NCBI GenBank assembly: GCA_020027255.1
Contig: JAHRAP010000073.1
Location: 1 to 28,148 of the forward strand
DNA length: 28,148 nucleotides
Reading direction: 5' to 3'
DNA from: Nitrosopumilaceae archaeon
GTDB lineage: Archaea > Thermoproteota > Nitrososphaeria > Nitrososphaerales > Nitrosopumilaceae
Below are positions 1 to 8,309 of this stretch, piece by piece. A program made the translations under genes and the position numbers. How positions within the stretch are numbered: position 1 is the stretch's first letter; the number at the start of each line of letters is the position of its first letter. Below the pieces are notes generated by a model. That model made no database searches, was not told the origin of the DNA, and saw only the letters and a program-made list of their open reading frames with translations.

Positions 1-96
1 CTGAACTACCTCAAACCAAGGATGATCTTTTAATGACACTACAAATTCTTGACCCACCGAGCCTGTCACACCTATAATTGCAACTCTTTTTTTCAC
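1..96 (-). CDS. asd: Aspartate-semialdehyde dehydrogenase, N-terminal part (runs off window)
   Basis: Partial gene; only the first 32 codons are inside the window. The frame opens at a GTG start (94-96 on the minus strand) and reads to the window edge without a stop. The peptide has a Rossmann dinucleotide-binding start, GVTGSVGQEF at residues 9-18, followed by the stretch KDHPWFEV, which is typical of the NADP-binding N-terminus of archaeal and fungal-type aspartate-semialdehyde dehydrogenase. That enzyme reduces aspartyl phosphate on the way to threonine, methionine, isoleucine and lysine. A TATA-like box lies 25 bases before the GTG. The gene is divergent from the cobalamin operon. The family call rests on a short segment, but the combination of GxxGxxGQ and HPWFEV is distinctive. 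Confidence 0.8.
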   Translation of the reverse strand, partial: MKKRVAIIGVTGSVGQEFVVSLKDHPWFEVVQ

Positions 97-116
97 AATA
101 CAAATTCTAATTTTGG

Positions 117-125
117 TTATAATAA
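117..125 (-). promoter_or_regulatory. Putative TATA box for asd
   Basis: On the minus strand this reads TTATTATAA, centred 25 bases before the GTG start of asd. This is the spacing expected of an archaeal TATA box on a leaderless transcript. Support is sequence and spacing only, in an AT-rich background. Confidence 0.4.
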
Positions 126-135
126 TATTTCATAA

Positions 136-144
136 TTTAATAAT
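136..144 (+). promoter_or_regulatory. Putative TATA box for the cobalamin operon
   Basis: TTTAATAAT centred 26 bases before the GTG start at 166. The spacing fits a leaderless archaeal promoter and supports the GTG as the true start of cobD. Confidence 0.4.
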
Positions 145-165
145 GACTATACTAATAGTACTGAA

Positions 166-1260
166 GTGAAATTAAATATAAGTAAAAATGTAGTATCGCA
201 TTCACCAATAAAACATGGTGGTATAAATGCATTAAATCTTAATGACTCAGAGATCATAGATTTTAGTTCTAATGTGAATCCTATGGGATGCCCACACAAA
301 ACAATTGATCATATCAAAAAAACTTTAACAGTATCATTTTCATCTTATCCAGATCCTTGTTCAAAACAACTTTATGAAAAATTAAGCAAGTATACTGGCA
401 TAAATGAAAACAATATTATTGTAAGTAATGGGTCAATAGAAATAATCTATGATTTTTGTCGAATATTTTTAAATCCAAAAACATCTGTATTAATGCCAAT
501 ACCAACATTCGGAGAATATGAATTAGCTTCCAAGCTTAATGGCTGTAAAATTGTTTTCTTTAAAACAATGAATTTAAACAAAAATTTAGAAAATTTTGTA
601 AAAAAGATACCTCGTAACGGATGTGTTTTTATCTGTAATCCTAATAACCCTACTGGCGTATTGGTTACACAAAAAAATATGTTACAAATTATTGAAACTG
701 CAAAAACCAAATCAACAATAATATTCGTAGACGAATGTTTTATAGAACTAACTTGTAACGAAAACGAATCTATATTAAAATATATTGCATGTTTCGATAA
801 TTTGTTTTTATTACGATCTTTAACTAAAACATTTGGACTAGCCGGATTAAGAGTAGGTTATGGGATTGGTAACAAAAAAATGGTTCGCTTTCTTAAAAAA
901 ATCAAAATTCCGTGGAGCGTTAATACATTAGCTCAACAAGCTGCAATTGCATCTATACCTAATAAACCATATTTACGTCAAACCAAGGATTTAATCAAAC
1001 GAGAATCAACTTTTCTGAAAAAATCTATTTCCAAACTCAGTAATTTTATTTGTTACGATTCTGCTACCAACTTCATTCTCATTGAATCTTCATTAGACAT
1101 CACATTTTTACAAAAACAACTTCTAAACCATAAAATTTTAATACGAAATTGTAATAATTTCAAGGGATTGGGAAACAATTTTTTTAGAATAGCAATTAAA
1201 ACCCACGCCGAAAATTTAAAGTTAATTAAATCCTTGGAAGTGATATCACGAAAACATTAA
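166..1260 (+). CDS. cobD: L-threonine-O-3-phosphate decarboxylase-type PLP enzyme
   Basis: A 364-residue fold-type I PLP enzyme related to histidinol-phosphate aminotransferase. The CobD-like N-terminus has HGG at 17-19 and DFSSNVNP at 32-39. Further along are NPNNPTG (158-164), the PLP-contacting VDE (188-190) and the Schiff-base lysine K221 in SLTKTFGLAGLR. CobD decarboxylates threonine phosphate to (R)-1-aminopropan-2-yl phosphate, the linker of the cobalamin nucleotide loop. A HisC role is possible from sequence alone, but a separate hisC lies at 22911-23969 and the four genes downstream are all cobalamin genes, so CobD is favoured. The start is GTG with a TATA-like box 26 bases upstream. 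The stop codon overlaps the cobQ start by one base (TAATG), so the two are probably translationally coupled. Confidence 0.85.
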   Translation: MKLNISKNVVSHSPIKHGGINALNLNDSEIIDFSSNVNPMGCPHKTIDHIKKTLTVSFSSYPDPCSKQLYEKLSKYTGINENNIIVSNGSIEIIYDFCRIFLNPKTSVLMPIPTFGEYELASKLNGCKIVFFKTMNLNKNLENFVKKIPRNGCVFICNPNNPTGVLVTQKNMLQIIETAKTKSTIIFVDECFIELTCNENESILKYIACFDNLFLLRSLTKTFGLAGLRVGYGIGNKKMVRFLKKIKIPWSVNTLAQQAAIASIPNKPYLRQTKDLIKRESTFLKKSISKLSNFICYDSATNFILIESSLDITFLQKQLLNHKILIRNCNNFKGLGNNFFRIAIKTHAENLKLIKSLEVISRKH

Positions 1261-2084
1261 TGATTCAAGGCACGTCTTCAGGATCTGGAAAAACAACATT
1301 AGTTATTGCACTATGTAGAATATTTAGAAATCTAGGCTATGCTGTAGCTCCATTCAAATCACAGAATATGTCTAATTTTGTCTACAAATATGATGATGAT
1401 TATGAAATATCTATGGCTCAAGCACTACAAGCTATTGCATCTAAAACTAAAATAATACCAGATATTAATCCAATTCTATTAAAACCGCTAGGAAATTATC
1501 AAAGTGCAGTGTTTGTTCGAGGCAAATTCTACAAAATTATGAATACGTGTGAATATTATAATAAATTTATTAATATTGCTTTTAACATTGCGATAGAATC
1601 TCTAGATAATCTAAAACAAAAACATGATTTGATAATTATAGAAGGAGCTGGCTCTCCAGCTGAAATCAACATGACCAAATATGACATTACAAACATGAAA
1701 ATTGCAGAACGATCACGAACTCCAGTCATATTAATAACTGATATTGATAGAGGCGGATCATTTGCCAATGTTGTAGGCACTATGAAATTATTAAATATGA
1801 AGCATCGTTCATTAATCAAAGGGTTTATTTTTAATAAATTTCGTGGCGATATCAAAATATTATATCCTGGTTTTGAAAAACTTCTGAAGTATACTACTAA
1901 ACCCACATTTGGAGTTATTCCAAAAATTAATATAAAATTACCGCAAGAAGATTCGCTAGATCGACCACCTAAAAATCACATTCTTGATATCCAAAATCTT
2001 AAATCTATAAATGCTGAAATTGAAAACATTTGTTCGGTAATAGAAAACAATATAAAAATTAAGAAAATAGAGGAATTTTTATAA
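1260..2084 (+). CDS. cobQ: Cobyric acid synthase, amidoligase domain only (no glutaminase domain)
   Basis: CobQ/CbiP uses ATP to amidate the b, d, e and g side chains of adenosylcobyrinic acid a,c-diamide. The 274 residues match the N-terminal synthetase domain: P-loop GTSSGSGKTT at 4-13, PFKSQNMSN at 31-39, EGAGSPAEINM at 128-138, DIDRGGSFANVVGT at 161-174, and FNKFRGD at 191-197. The family is normally about 480-500 residues, with a C-terminal class I glutaminase domain containing a GxCGGxQ-type nucleophile motif. Here the protein stops after PQEDSLD (228-234) and a 40-residue helical tail, and cbiB starts two bases later. The frame is open upstream of the ATG back to 1230 and encodes residues resembling the usual KTLM lead-in, but no standard start codon is present there. 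Function with free ammonia or a separate glutaminase subunit is an inference. Confidence 0.85.
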   Translation: MIQGTSSGSGKTTLVIALCRIFRNLGYAVAPFKSQNMSNFVYKYDDDYEISMAQALQAIASKTKIIPDINPILLKPLGNYQSAVFVRGKFYKIMNTCEYYNKFINIAFNIAIESLDNLKQKHDLIIIEGAGSPAEINMTKYDITNMKIAERSRTPVILITDIDRGGSFANVVGTMKLLNMKHRSLIKGFIFNKFRGDIKILYPGFEKLLKYTTKPTFGVIPKINIKLPQEDSLDRPPKNHILDIQNLKSINAEIENICSVIENNIKIKKIEEFL

Positions 2085-2085
2085 T

Positions 2086-3063
2086 ATGTTTGACATATTA
2101 TGTATAATAATTTTAACTTTCATCATTGATCGCAAGTTTGGTGAACCAAAAAATAAATTACATCCCACAGCATGGGTAGGATCTATAATATTAAAATTAG
2201 TAAATATAATTATAAATTATAACAAATATGAAAAGTTTTTGGGCATAGCATTAACTATTTCTGTTGTAATTATTGTATTACCTGTGTTATATACTATAAT
2301 GGGATTTGTTACATTGCTTGCAAATTATACCGCATTAGATTATGTGTTCTATGCATTTTTAATTATTTTCATATCTATGTTACTTAAAACCACGATTTCA
2401 ATAAACGGTATGGAAAAACATGCGATCTTAATTATGGATGCATTAGATAATAATAATTATAATGACGCCAGAAAAAAATTATCGTTAATAGTTAGTAGAA
2501 ACACAATCAAACTAGACAAAAATCATATCATCTCTGGCGTTTTGGAAAGTATGAGTGAAAATACAGTTGATGGAATAACTGGACCGTTGTTTTATTTCAT
2601 GTTGTTTGGGATCAAGGCTGCATTTGTGTATAGAACAATTAATACAATTGATTCTATGATTGGTTATAAGAACACTACCTTTAAAAACATAGGATGGTTT
2701 GGTGCTAATTGTGACACTTTTCTTAATTATTTACCATCTAGATTGACTGCTTATGTAATCATCTTATGTGCACTGATTCTAGGATATAATTGGAGAAATT
2801 CTATCAAAATAATGAAACGTGATAATATGAAAACTGAAAGCTACAATTCTGGATACCCAATGGCTGCATTAGCTGGCGCATTACAAGTAAAACTTGAAAA
2901 AATAGATCATTACATAATTGGTGACGGATCAATAAACTTGACTACCAAAATCATAAAATCTGCAATCCAAATCATGAAATTAACTCCTATCGTTTTCTGC
3001 TCCCTATTGATAGTATGCGAGCTTTTATTATTTTACTACATGGGGTGGATGTTTTATGTTTGA
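2086..3063 (+). CDS. cbiB: Adenosylcobinamide-phosphate synthase, membrane protein
   Basis: A 325-residue polytopic membrane protein of the CbiB (bacterial CobD) family, which joins adenosylcobyric acid to aminopropanol phosphate, the product of the cobD gene two places upstream. Family marks are the N-terminal DRKFGEPKNKLHPTAWVG stretch after the first hydrophobic helix, the central SENTVDGITGPLFY motif, the INTIDSMIGYKN block, and ESYNSGYPMAALAGAL near the C-terminus. Several hydrophobic helices are visible, including near residues 1-14, 50-75, 80-100, 210-230 and 295-322. Length is normal for the family. It starts two bases after the cobQ stop and overlaps cobS by 8 bases. Confidence 0.93.
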   Translation: MFDILCIIILTFIIDRKFGEPKNKLHPTAWVGSIILKLVNIIINYNKYEKFLGIALTISVVIIVLPVLYTIMGFVTLLANYTALDYVFYAFLIIFISMLLKTTISINGMEKHAILIMDALDNNNYNDARKKLSLIVSRNTIKLDKNHIISGVLESMSENTVDGITGPLFYFMLFGIKAAFVYRTINTIDSMIGYKNTTFKNIGWFGANCDTFLNYLPSRLTAYVIILCALILGYNWRNSIKIMKRDNMKTESYNSGYPMAALAGALQVKLEKIDHYIIGDGSINLTTKIIKSAIQIMKLTPIVFCSLLIVCELLLFYYMGWMFYV

Positions 3064-3781
3064 TGCCATTTCGTCAGTATTTTCTTTTTTAACTATAATT
3101 CCAACTAAAACACAAAAATTAGAATACATAGCACAAAACATCCATTTTTTTCCAATAGTTGGAATTGGGATAGGATTAATAATATCGTTTATCAATTTTG
3201 TATTTTTATTAGCATTACATTCGTTATTAGTTAGTTTGTTTGTTGTAGTTTTATTGATGATTATTACAGGACTTCATCATCTCGATGGATTGATAGATTT
3301 CGCAGATGGTATTATGACTAAAGGAAATAATAAAAAAAAAATTCAATCAATGAAGGATACATCAATAGGATCCGCCGGCGCATCAATATTAATTTTGTAT
3401 ATTGTTAGCATGATCTTAATAATTTCTATGTTAAATGAATTCATTGTATTTAAAGCAATAATTTTAAGCGAAATGATATCTAAATTTTCTATGATATTGC
3501 AAGCTCGACTGAATCCCGCCATATCTTCTAGTATTAGCTATCCGTTCATCAAACAAATAAAACATAATAACAAAATGATATTTTCAACATTTATTGTAGT
3601 GACAATATTTGTGATGTTTGCAGGTATTACAGGACTATTAATTATAGTAATTGCATTCATAGCTGTATTGATAATTGGACTTATGTCACGTATTAATTTT
3701 GGCGGTATTTCTGGTGATGTATTAGGTGCAACCAATGAATTAACAAGATTGATCTCTCTATTTGTATTTGTTGTCGTATGA
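3056..3781 (+). CDS. cobS: Adenosylcobinamide-GDP ribazoletransferase (cobalamin synthase), membrane protein
   Basis: A 241-residue integral membrane enzyme that condenses adenosylcobinamide-GDP with alpha-ribazole (phosphate), the last assembly step of the B12 nucleotide loop. The metal-binding acidic motif HHLDGLIDFADG spans residues 74-85, followed by MKDTSIGSAGA at 99-109 and GGISGDVLGATNEL near the C-terminus, all typical of CobS. Long hydrophobic segments fill the rest. It overlaps cbiB by 8 bases and cobY by 4 (ATGA), so the three are almost certainly one transcript with coupled translation. Confidence 0.93.
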   Translation: MFDAISSVFSFLTIIPTKTQKLEYIAQNIHFFPIVGIGIGLIISFINFVFLLALHSLLVSLFVVVLLMIITGLHHLDGLIDFADGIMTKGNNKKKIQSMKDTSIGSAGASILILYIVSMILIISMLNEFIVFKAIILSEMISKFSMILQARLNPAISSSISYPFIKQIKHNNKMIFSTFIVVTIFVMFAGITGLLIIVIAFIAVLIIGLMSRINFGGISGDVLGATNELTRLISLFVFVVV

Positions 3782-4371
3782 TCGCATTAATCATGGCTGG
3801 TGGTAAAGGGACAAGGATGAATATTAAAGGAGAAAAACTACTTCTAAAATATACAAAACCTCTCATATTTCATGTTGTTGAGGCTCTACAACAATCTAAT
3901 TGTTTTTCCAAAATAATCGCTGCTACTAGCTTCCACTCAAAACAAACTCGAATGTCATTACGTAGATCTAACATAGAAATTTTAGACACAGCTGGACAAG
4001 GATATGTTTTAGATCTTAATGAGATCCTTAAATCTCTTGAAGATTATATTTTCATAAGTTCTGGAGATATGCCATTACTAGACAAACAAATAGTAAAGAA
4101 AATGATCAGTTTATATAACGTTGCTAATGTTTGGACAAGCTATTTAGTTACCAAAAATTTCTGTGCTAAATTTCAAACTCAGAATTCAGAAACTATTATC
4201 TTTAAAAAACAAGAATGTATTTTCACTGGTTTGTCAATAGTAAATTCAAAAAAAATAAAAGATCTTAATCACATTACAGAAAAATATATCATACTAAATG
4301 ACCAAAGAATATCTACTAACATTAACACATTTGAGAATTATCAATCACTACTTCCAACAACTTTGCCATAA
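3778..4371 (+). CDS. cobY: GTP:adenosylcobinamide-phosphate guanylyltransferase, archaeal type
   Basis: A 197-residue MobA-like nucleotidyltransferase. The N-terminal nucleotide-binding signature is IALIMAGGKGTRM followed by GEKLL; SSGDMPLL marks the metal-binding region. Archaea use CobY in place of bacterial CobU to form adenosylcobinamide-GDP, the substrate of CobS. That role fits its place as the last gene of the cobD-cobQ-cbiB-cobS-cobY operon, with a 4-base overlap with cobS. MobA (molybdenum cofactor) is the alternative by domain alone, but the operon argues for CobY. Its last 31 bases overlap the 3' end of rps27e on the opposite strand. Confidence 0.88.
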   Translation: MIALIMAGGKGTRMNIKGEKLLLKYTKPLIFHVVEALQQSNCFSKIIAATSFHSKQTRMSLRRSNIEILDTAGQGYVLDLNEILKSLEDYIFISSGDMPLLDKQIVKKMISLYNVANVWTSYLVTKNFCAKFQTQNSETIIFKKQECIFTGLSIVNSKKIKDLNHITEKYIILNDQRISTNINTFENYQSLLPTTLP

Positions 4372-4538
4372 AATTTAGCCAATGCGCCTGTAGGTTTTGC
4401 TAATGTGTTTCCACACGATTTACATGTAACTATAGTAGAAACATGCGAAAAAACAATGTTTTCTTCATTACATTCCTTGCAAATAACTTTATGAAATCTA
4501 CTGTTTGGCTTAGGTATGGATATATGATTTTTTTTCAA
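4341..4538 (-). CDS. rps27e: Small-subunit ribosomal protein eS27 (S27e)
   Basis: A 65-residue zinc-ribbon ribosomal protein shared by archaea and eukaryotes. The four cysteines are C20, C23, C39 and C42, and the IPKPNSRF start and KPTGALA segment are typical of S27e. The only usable start is TTG at 4538: an in-frame stop lies three codons upstream, and the TTG gives the expected family N-terminus. It begins one base after the rpl44e stop, and the pair is a conserved archaeal arrangement. Its 3' end runs 31 bases into the end of cobY on the other strand. Confidence 0.95.
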   Translation of the reverse strand: MKKNHISIPKPNSRFHKVICKECNEENIVFSHVSTIVTCKSCGNTLAKPTGALAKFYGKVVGSSD

Positions 4539-4539
4539 T

Positions 4540-4815
4540 TTATGTTAACTCAAATTTTCTTATTCGAATTCCATATTTATTAATTTTTTTTTTGCATATA
4601 GTACACATTAGAATAGGAGTTACTTTTTTAGTGGTTTTTGCTGGTTTAGCTAACTTGGGAAATTTTTGTCCGCCATACCCTTTCTTATCTTCATTATGTC
4701 TACGTTCGCCAATTGCAGATCCTCGTCTCTTGCCAGCTTTGTATATTGATATCTTTTGTTTAGTTTGTTTATTGCATTTCGAACAAAACTTCATAACTTC
4801 TTTAGGTATATTCAT
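4540..4815 (-). CDS. rpl44e: Large-subunit ribosomal protein eL42 (L44e)
   Basis: A 91-residue, lysine- and arginine-rich ribosomal protein with two CxxC pairs at C11/C14 and C71/C74 that bind zinc. The KAGKRRGSAIGERRHNEDKK block and the GGQKFP segment are diagnostic of L44e. ATG start at 4815, preceded by a good TATA-like box 25 bases upstream. It leads the rpl44e-rps27e pair. Confidence 0.96.
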   Translation of the reverse strand: MNIPKEVMKFCSKCNKQTKQKISIYKAGKRRGSAIGERRHNEDKKGYGGQKFPKLAKPAKTTKKVTPILMCTICKKKINKYGIRIRKFELT

Positions 4816-4835
4816 AACCGTTACCTGTGATACAG

Positions 4836-4844
4836 TAATTTAAA
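4836..4844 (-). promoter_or_regulatory. Putative TATA box for rpl44e-rps27e
   Basis: Minus strand reads TTTAAATTA, centred 25 bases before the rpl44e ATG. The same nine bases occur at the same distance before dph2 (16787-16795). The spacing implies transcription starting at or next to the start codon. Confidence 0.55.
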
Positions 4845-4879
4845 CATCACTTATTAACAACATTTGGGAATGAAATTAG

Positions 4880-6646
4880 ATGAATTACTCTTCGTTACAT
4901 TCTATGATAGCGAAACTTAATCAAGTATCTATGGGTGATGCACCATGCGATTTACTTTTGAAAAACTGTTCGCTGATTAATGTTTATAGTAACGAAATCA
5001 TTAAAGATATACAAATTTCAATTTTGGGAGATAGGATAGCACATGTTGGCATTGATGCTCACCACACTATTGGGCCAAATACATTGATAATAGATTTGGA
5101 TGGTATGTATATATCTCCAGGCTTTGCAGACTCTCATATTCATATCGATCAATTTGTTTTGCCGACAGAACTTATTAAAAACTCATTATTGCATGGAGTA
5201 ACAGCTTTTTTCTCAGATCCCATAGATATAGTTAGCGTGTGTGGGTATAAGGGGTTTACAAATTTTCTTGATCTGGCGAATGACGTTCCATTTAGAATAT
5301 TTACATCTATACCTGGAGGCTTACCTGTAGACGATGAATTAAGTAAATGTAAAAATCTTAATGAACAACAAGAAAAAACAGCATTGAATTTACCTCATGT
5401 AATTGGACTTGGAGAAGTTTTTTCATGGACAAAAGTCACAACACGTAACCATGCAATTATGGAAAAATTATCTAGACTGCTGAAAAATAATTATGTAATT
5501 AATGGTCATACTGCTGGTGCTACAAACAAAAAACTTAATGCTTACATCTCATCCGGCATACTTTCTTGTCATGAGCCAATTGATTTTGATGAATTCATTG
5601 AAAGACTACGACTTGGAATGTGGTTGATGATTAGAGAGGGTTCTATACGTAGAGATCTAAATAATATAATACCATATGTTATAACAAATAAAATATATGA
5701 TAATAAATTGATGTTTTGTTCAGACGGATTAAATCCTGATGATATCAAAAATATTGGCCATATAGATCATTGTATACGTGAATCAATAAAGTGTGGATTA
5801 AATCCAATAAATGCAATTTGTATTGCTTCCAGAAATTGTTTTGATTACTATAATCTGAACAAAGATTTTGGAGGAATCGCCCCTGGCAAAGTCGCTGATA
5901 TGGTAGTTTTCGACGACATCAAAAAAATAAAACCTGTAAAAGTTTTTGTGGGAGGTAGATTAATAATGTCACAAGGCAATATTCTTATTAATTTTCCTCA
6001 TAGAAATATACCTACCTGGATAACCAAAACTATTAAAACAAGAAAATTTTCGCGTGACAGTTTTAAAACTAACATAAAATTAAAAAGTACTACAGTAATG
6101 ACAATATATTTAAAAACTGAAATAATTACGAAAAAAAACTATGTTGATTTGCCAAATATTAGTGAAAACATACCTCCATCATTTGATAAAGATATCTGGA
6201 AAGTTGTTGCTATAGATAGAACATTTAATTCTAACAAATATTCAGTAGGGTTTTTACAAAATTTTGGGCCTGATATTGGGGCTTTTGCATCAACTTGGAG
6301 TTTTCACGAAAACAACATGGTGGTTATTGGTTCAAATGAAAATGATATGGTTATTGCCGCCAACAATTTAATCAAAATGGCTGGCGGCATGATAGTAATT
6401 AAAAATGGTAAAATCTTAGCTTCTTTACCATTGCAATATGCAGGAATATTATCTACAGATCCATTTGAAAATGTAGTCAATAATTTCAATCAAATCAATT
6501 CTATAATCATAGATTCTGGTTGCAAGTTCAAAAAACCCTATCTAATTCCGTTATTTTTGACATTTCTAGCATTGCCAGAAGTCAGAATAACTTGTAACGG
6601 GGTAATAAATGTTAAATCTAAATCTTATGAACAAATACTAAAATGA
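4880..6646 (+). CDS. Adenine deaminase-family amidohydrolase with altered signature residues
   Basis: A 588-residue two-part protein matching the adenine deaminase family (COG1001) along its whole length: an amidohydrolase barrel (about 25-400) and the C-terminal Ade domain (about 420-585). Candidate metal ligands are H86 and H88 in SHIHID, E179 in GLGEV, H210, H231 and D282. Family members convert adenine to hypoxanthine and ammonia. Several positions nearly constant in known adenine deaminases differ: the glutamate after HxH is D90, the usual DPHEIANV segment reads DPIDIVSV (113-120), SDHEC reads SCHEP (229-233), the TDD motif reads SDG (281-283), and the C-terminal HDSHN motif is replaced by SFHEN. 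So the fold is secure but the substrate may not be adenine. It starts 64 bases from divergent rpl44e, with a weak TATA-like box at 4850-4858. Confidence 0.82.
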   Translation: MNYSSLHSMIAKLNQVSMGDAPCDLLLKNCSLINVYSNEIIKDIQISILGDRIAHVGIDAHHTIGPNTLIIDLDGMYISPGFADSHIHIDQFVLPTELIKNSLLHGVTAFFSDPIDIVSVCGYKGFTNFLDLANDVPFRIFTSIPGGLPVDDELSKCKNLNEQQEKTALNLPHVIGLGEVFSWTKVTTRNHAIMEKLSRLLKNNYVINGHTAGATNKKLNAYISSGILSCHEPIDFDEFIERLRLGMWLMIREGSIRRDLNNIIPYVITNKIYDNKLMFCSDGLNPDDIKNIGHIDHCIRESIKCGLNPINAICIASRNCFDYYNLNKDFGGIAPGKVADMVVFDDIKKIKPVKVFVGGRLIMSQGNILINFPHRNIPTWITKTIKTRKFSRDSFKTNIKLKSTTVMTIYLKTEIITKKNYVDLPNISENIPPSFDKDIWKVVAIDRTFNSNKYSVGFLQNFGPDIGAFASTWSFHENNMVVIGSNENDMVIAANNLIKMAGGMIVIKNGKILASLPLQYAGILSTDPFENVVNNFNQINSIIIDSGCKFKKPYLIPLFLTFLALPEVRITCNGVINVKSKSYEQILK

Positions 6647-6689
6647 GAAATATTAAAAAGGGACAAGATATAAAATACATTGAAATTTA

Positions 6690-8309
6690 ATGGCTTCAAT
6701 TCAACAAACCCCAAATGGGCCAGTTCTCGTTTTGAAAGAAAGTGCTCTTCAACAAAAAGGTAAAGATGCGCAAAAAAACAACATTGCAGCTACAAAGTTA
6801 GTATCTGATTTGGTTAAAACTAGCCTTGGGCCTAGAGGCTTAGATAAAATGCTAGTTGATTCTATTGGTGATGTAACTATAACGAATGACGGTGCAACTA
6901 TTCTCAAAGAAATAGATGTTCAACATCCTGCTGCTAAAATGATGGTTGAGATATCAAAAACTATTGATAACGAAGTTGGTGATGGTACTACCACATCTGT
7001 TGTTTTTGCTGGGTCATTACTTGATAAAGCAGAAAATCTTCTCAGCAAAGATGTTCATTCTTCTGTCATAGTTGACGCTTATCAAGAAGCTGCAGAAAAA
7101 ACACTTAATTTACTAACCGAAATAGCTAAACCTGTAGAGCCTGATGCTAAAGAAGCTCTATTCAAAATAGCAAAAACTAGTATGGAATCAAAATTGATTT
7201 CTGAAGACAGTAAAGAATTATCAAAATTAGTAGTTGATGCAGTTCTAAAAATATCAAATCCAAAAAATGATATTTATAAAGTAGATCTAGACAATATCAA
7301 AGTCGAAAAAAAAGCTGGCGGTTCTATTTCTGATACCATGTTAGTGAAAGGTATTGTGTTGGACAAAGAAATAGTACACAGTGGCATGCCTGCCAAAATA
7401 CAAGATGCTAAAATTGCATTAATTAATGCTGCACTAGAGGTAGAAAAAACTGAAATGAGTGCTGAAATAAGAATAACAGATCCTACGCAAATGACTATGT
7501 TCTTAGAAGAAGAAAATAGAATGTTAAAAAATATGGTTGATAAAATTCATGATTCTGGAGCTAATGTGCTTATATGCCAAAAAGGCATAGATGATATTGC
7601 ACAACATTATCTTTCTAAACATGGAATAATGGCAATTAGAAGAGTGAAAGAAAGCGATATGGTAAAACTTACAAAAGCTACAGGTGGCAGAATAACTACT
7701 AGTGTTGATGAACTAACTGAAAATGATCTTGGACATGCTGATTTAGTACAACAGAAAAAAGTCGAAGCTGACAAATGGGTATTTGTTGAAGGATGTAAAC
7801 ATCCTCAGTCAGTAACATTGTTGTTGAGAGGCGGTTCTCAAAGAATCGTAGACGAAGTAGATAGATCTATACATGACGCTCTCATGGTAGTTAAGGACGT
7901 AATCGAGAAACCATCTATAGTTGCTGGTGGTGGAGCTACAGAAGCTTATTTAGCATCAAGCTTGAGAAAGTGGGCTGATAATAAAGAGGGCCGTGGACAA
8001 TTGGCAATAATTAATTATGCAGAAGCATTAGAATCAATACCATTGACAATCTCCGAAAATGCTGGAATGGATCCAATAGATACACTCGTAGCATTACGTG
8101 CAAAACAAAATCAAGGACGTAAATGGGCTGGAATTAATGCTAAAGATAATAAAATTGCAGAAATGTATTCGCTTGACATTGTTGAACCTGTATCTGTCAA
8201 AGAACAAATCATCAAATCTGCAACTGAGGCAGCATGCATGATATTACGAATAGATGATGTTATATCAATATCTGGAGGATCGCAAGGTGGCAAACCAGGT
8301 TCACCATGA
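6690..8309 (+). CDS. thsA: Thermosome (group II chaperonin) subunit
   Basis: A 539-residue group II chaperonin subunit that forms the ATP-driven double-ring folding machine of the archaeal cytosol. Visible are the ATP-site motifs TSLGPRGLDKM (44-54), TNDGATIL (65-72) and GDGTTTSV (97-104), the apical-domain region, and the C-terminal GGGATE segment with LRIDDVISISGG. The C-terminus is a short SQGGKPGSP tail instead of a long GGM repeat. Length is normal. Which of the alpha or beta paralogues it is cannot be told from this alone. It has its own short upstream region with an AT-rich box near 6649-6658, and it ends at a large gene-free spacer. Confidence 0.95.
   Translation: MASIQQTPNGPVLVLKESALQQKGKDAQKNNIAATKLVSDLVKTSLGPRGLDKMLVDSIGDVTITNDGATILKEIDVQHPAAKMMVEISKTIDNEVGDGTTTSVVFAGSLLDKAENLLSKDVHSSVIVDAYQEAAEKTLNLLTEIAKPVEPDAKEALFKIAKTSMESKLISEDSKELSKLVVDAVLKISNPKNDIYKVDLDNIKVEKKAGGSISDTMLVKGIVLDKEIVHSGMPAKIQDAKIALINAALEVEKTEMSAEIRITDPTQMTMFLEEENRMLKNMVDKIHDSGANVLICQKGIDDIAQHYLSKHGIMAIRRVKESDMVKLTKATGGRITTSVDELTENDLGHADLVQQKKVEADKWVFVEGCKHPQSVTLLLRGGSQRIVDEVDRSIHDALMVVKDVIEKPSIVAGGGATEAYLASSLRKWADNKEGRGQLAIINYAEALESIPLTISENAGMDPIDTLVALRAKQNQGRKWAGINAKDNKIAEMYSLDIVEPVSVKEQIIKSATEAACMILRIDDVISISGGSQGGKPGSP

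Noticed and set aside
1260..2084. A frameshift hiding the CobQ glutaminase domain
   Set aside because: cbiB begins two bases after the stop, and no frame nearby on either strand carries glutaminase motifs, so there is no room for the domain.
4592..4843. Plus-strand open frame of 83 codons opposite rpl44e
   Set aside because: It is the antisense shadow of a well-conserved ribosomal protein gene and has no sensible protein features.
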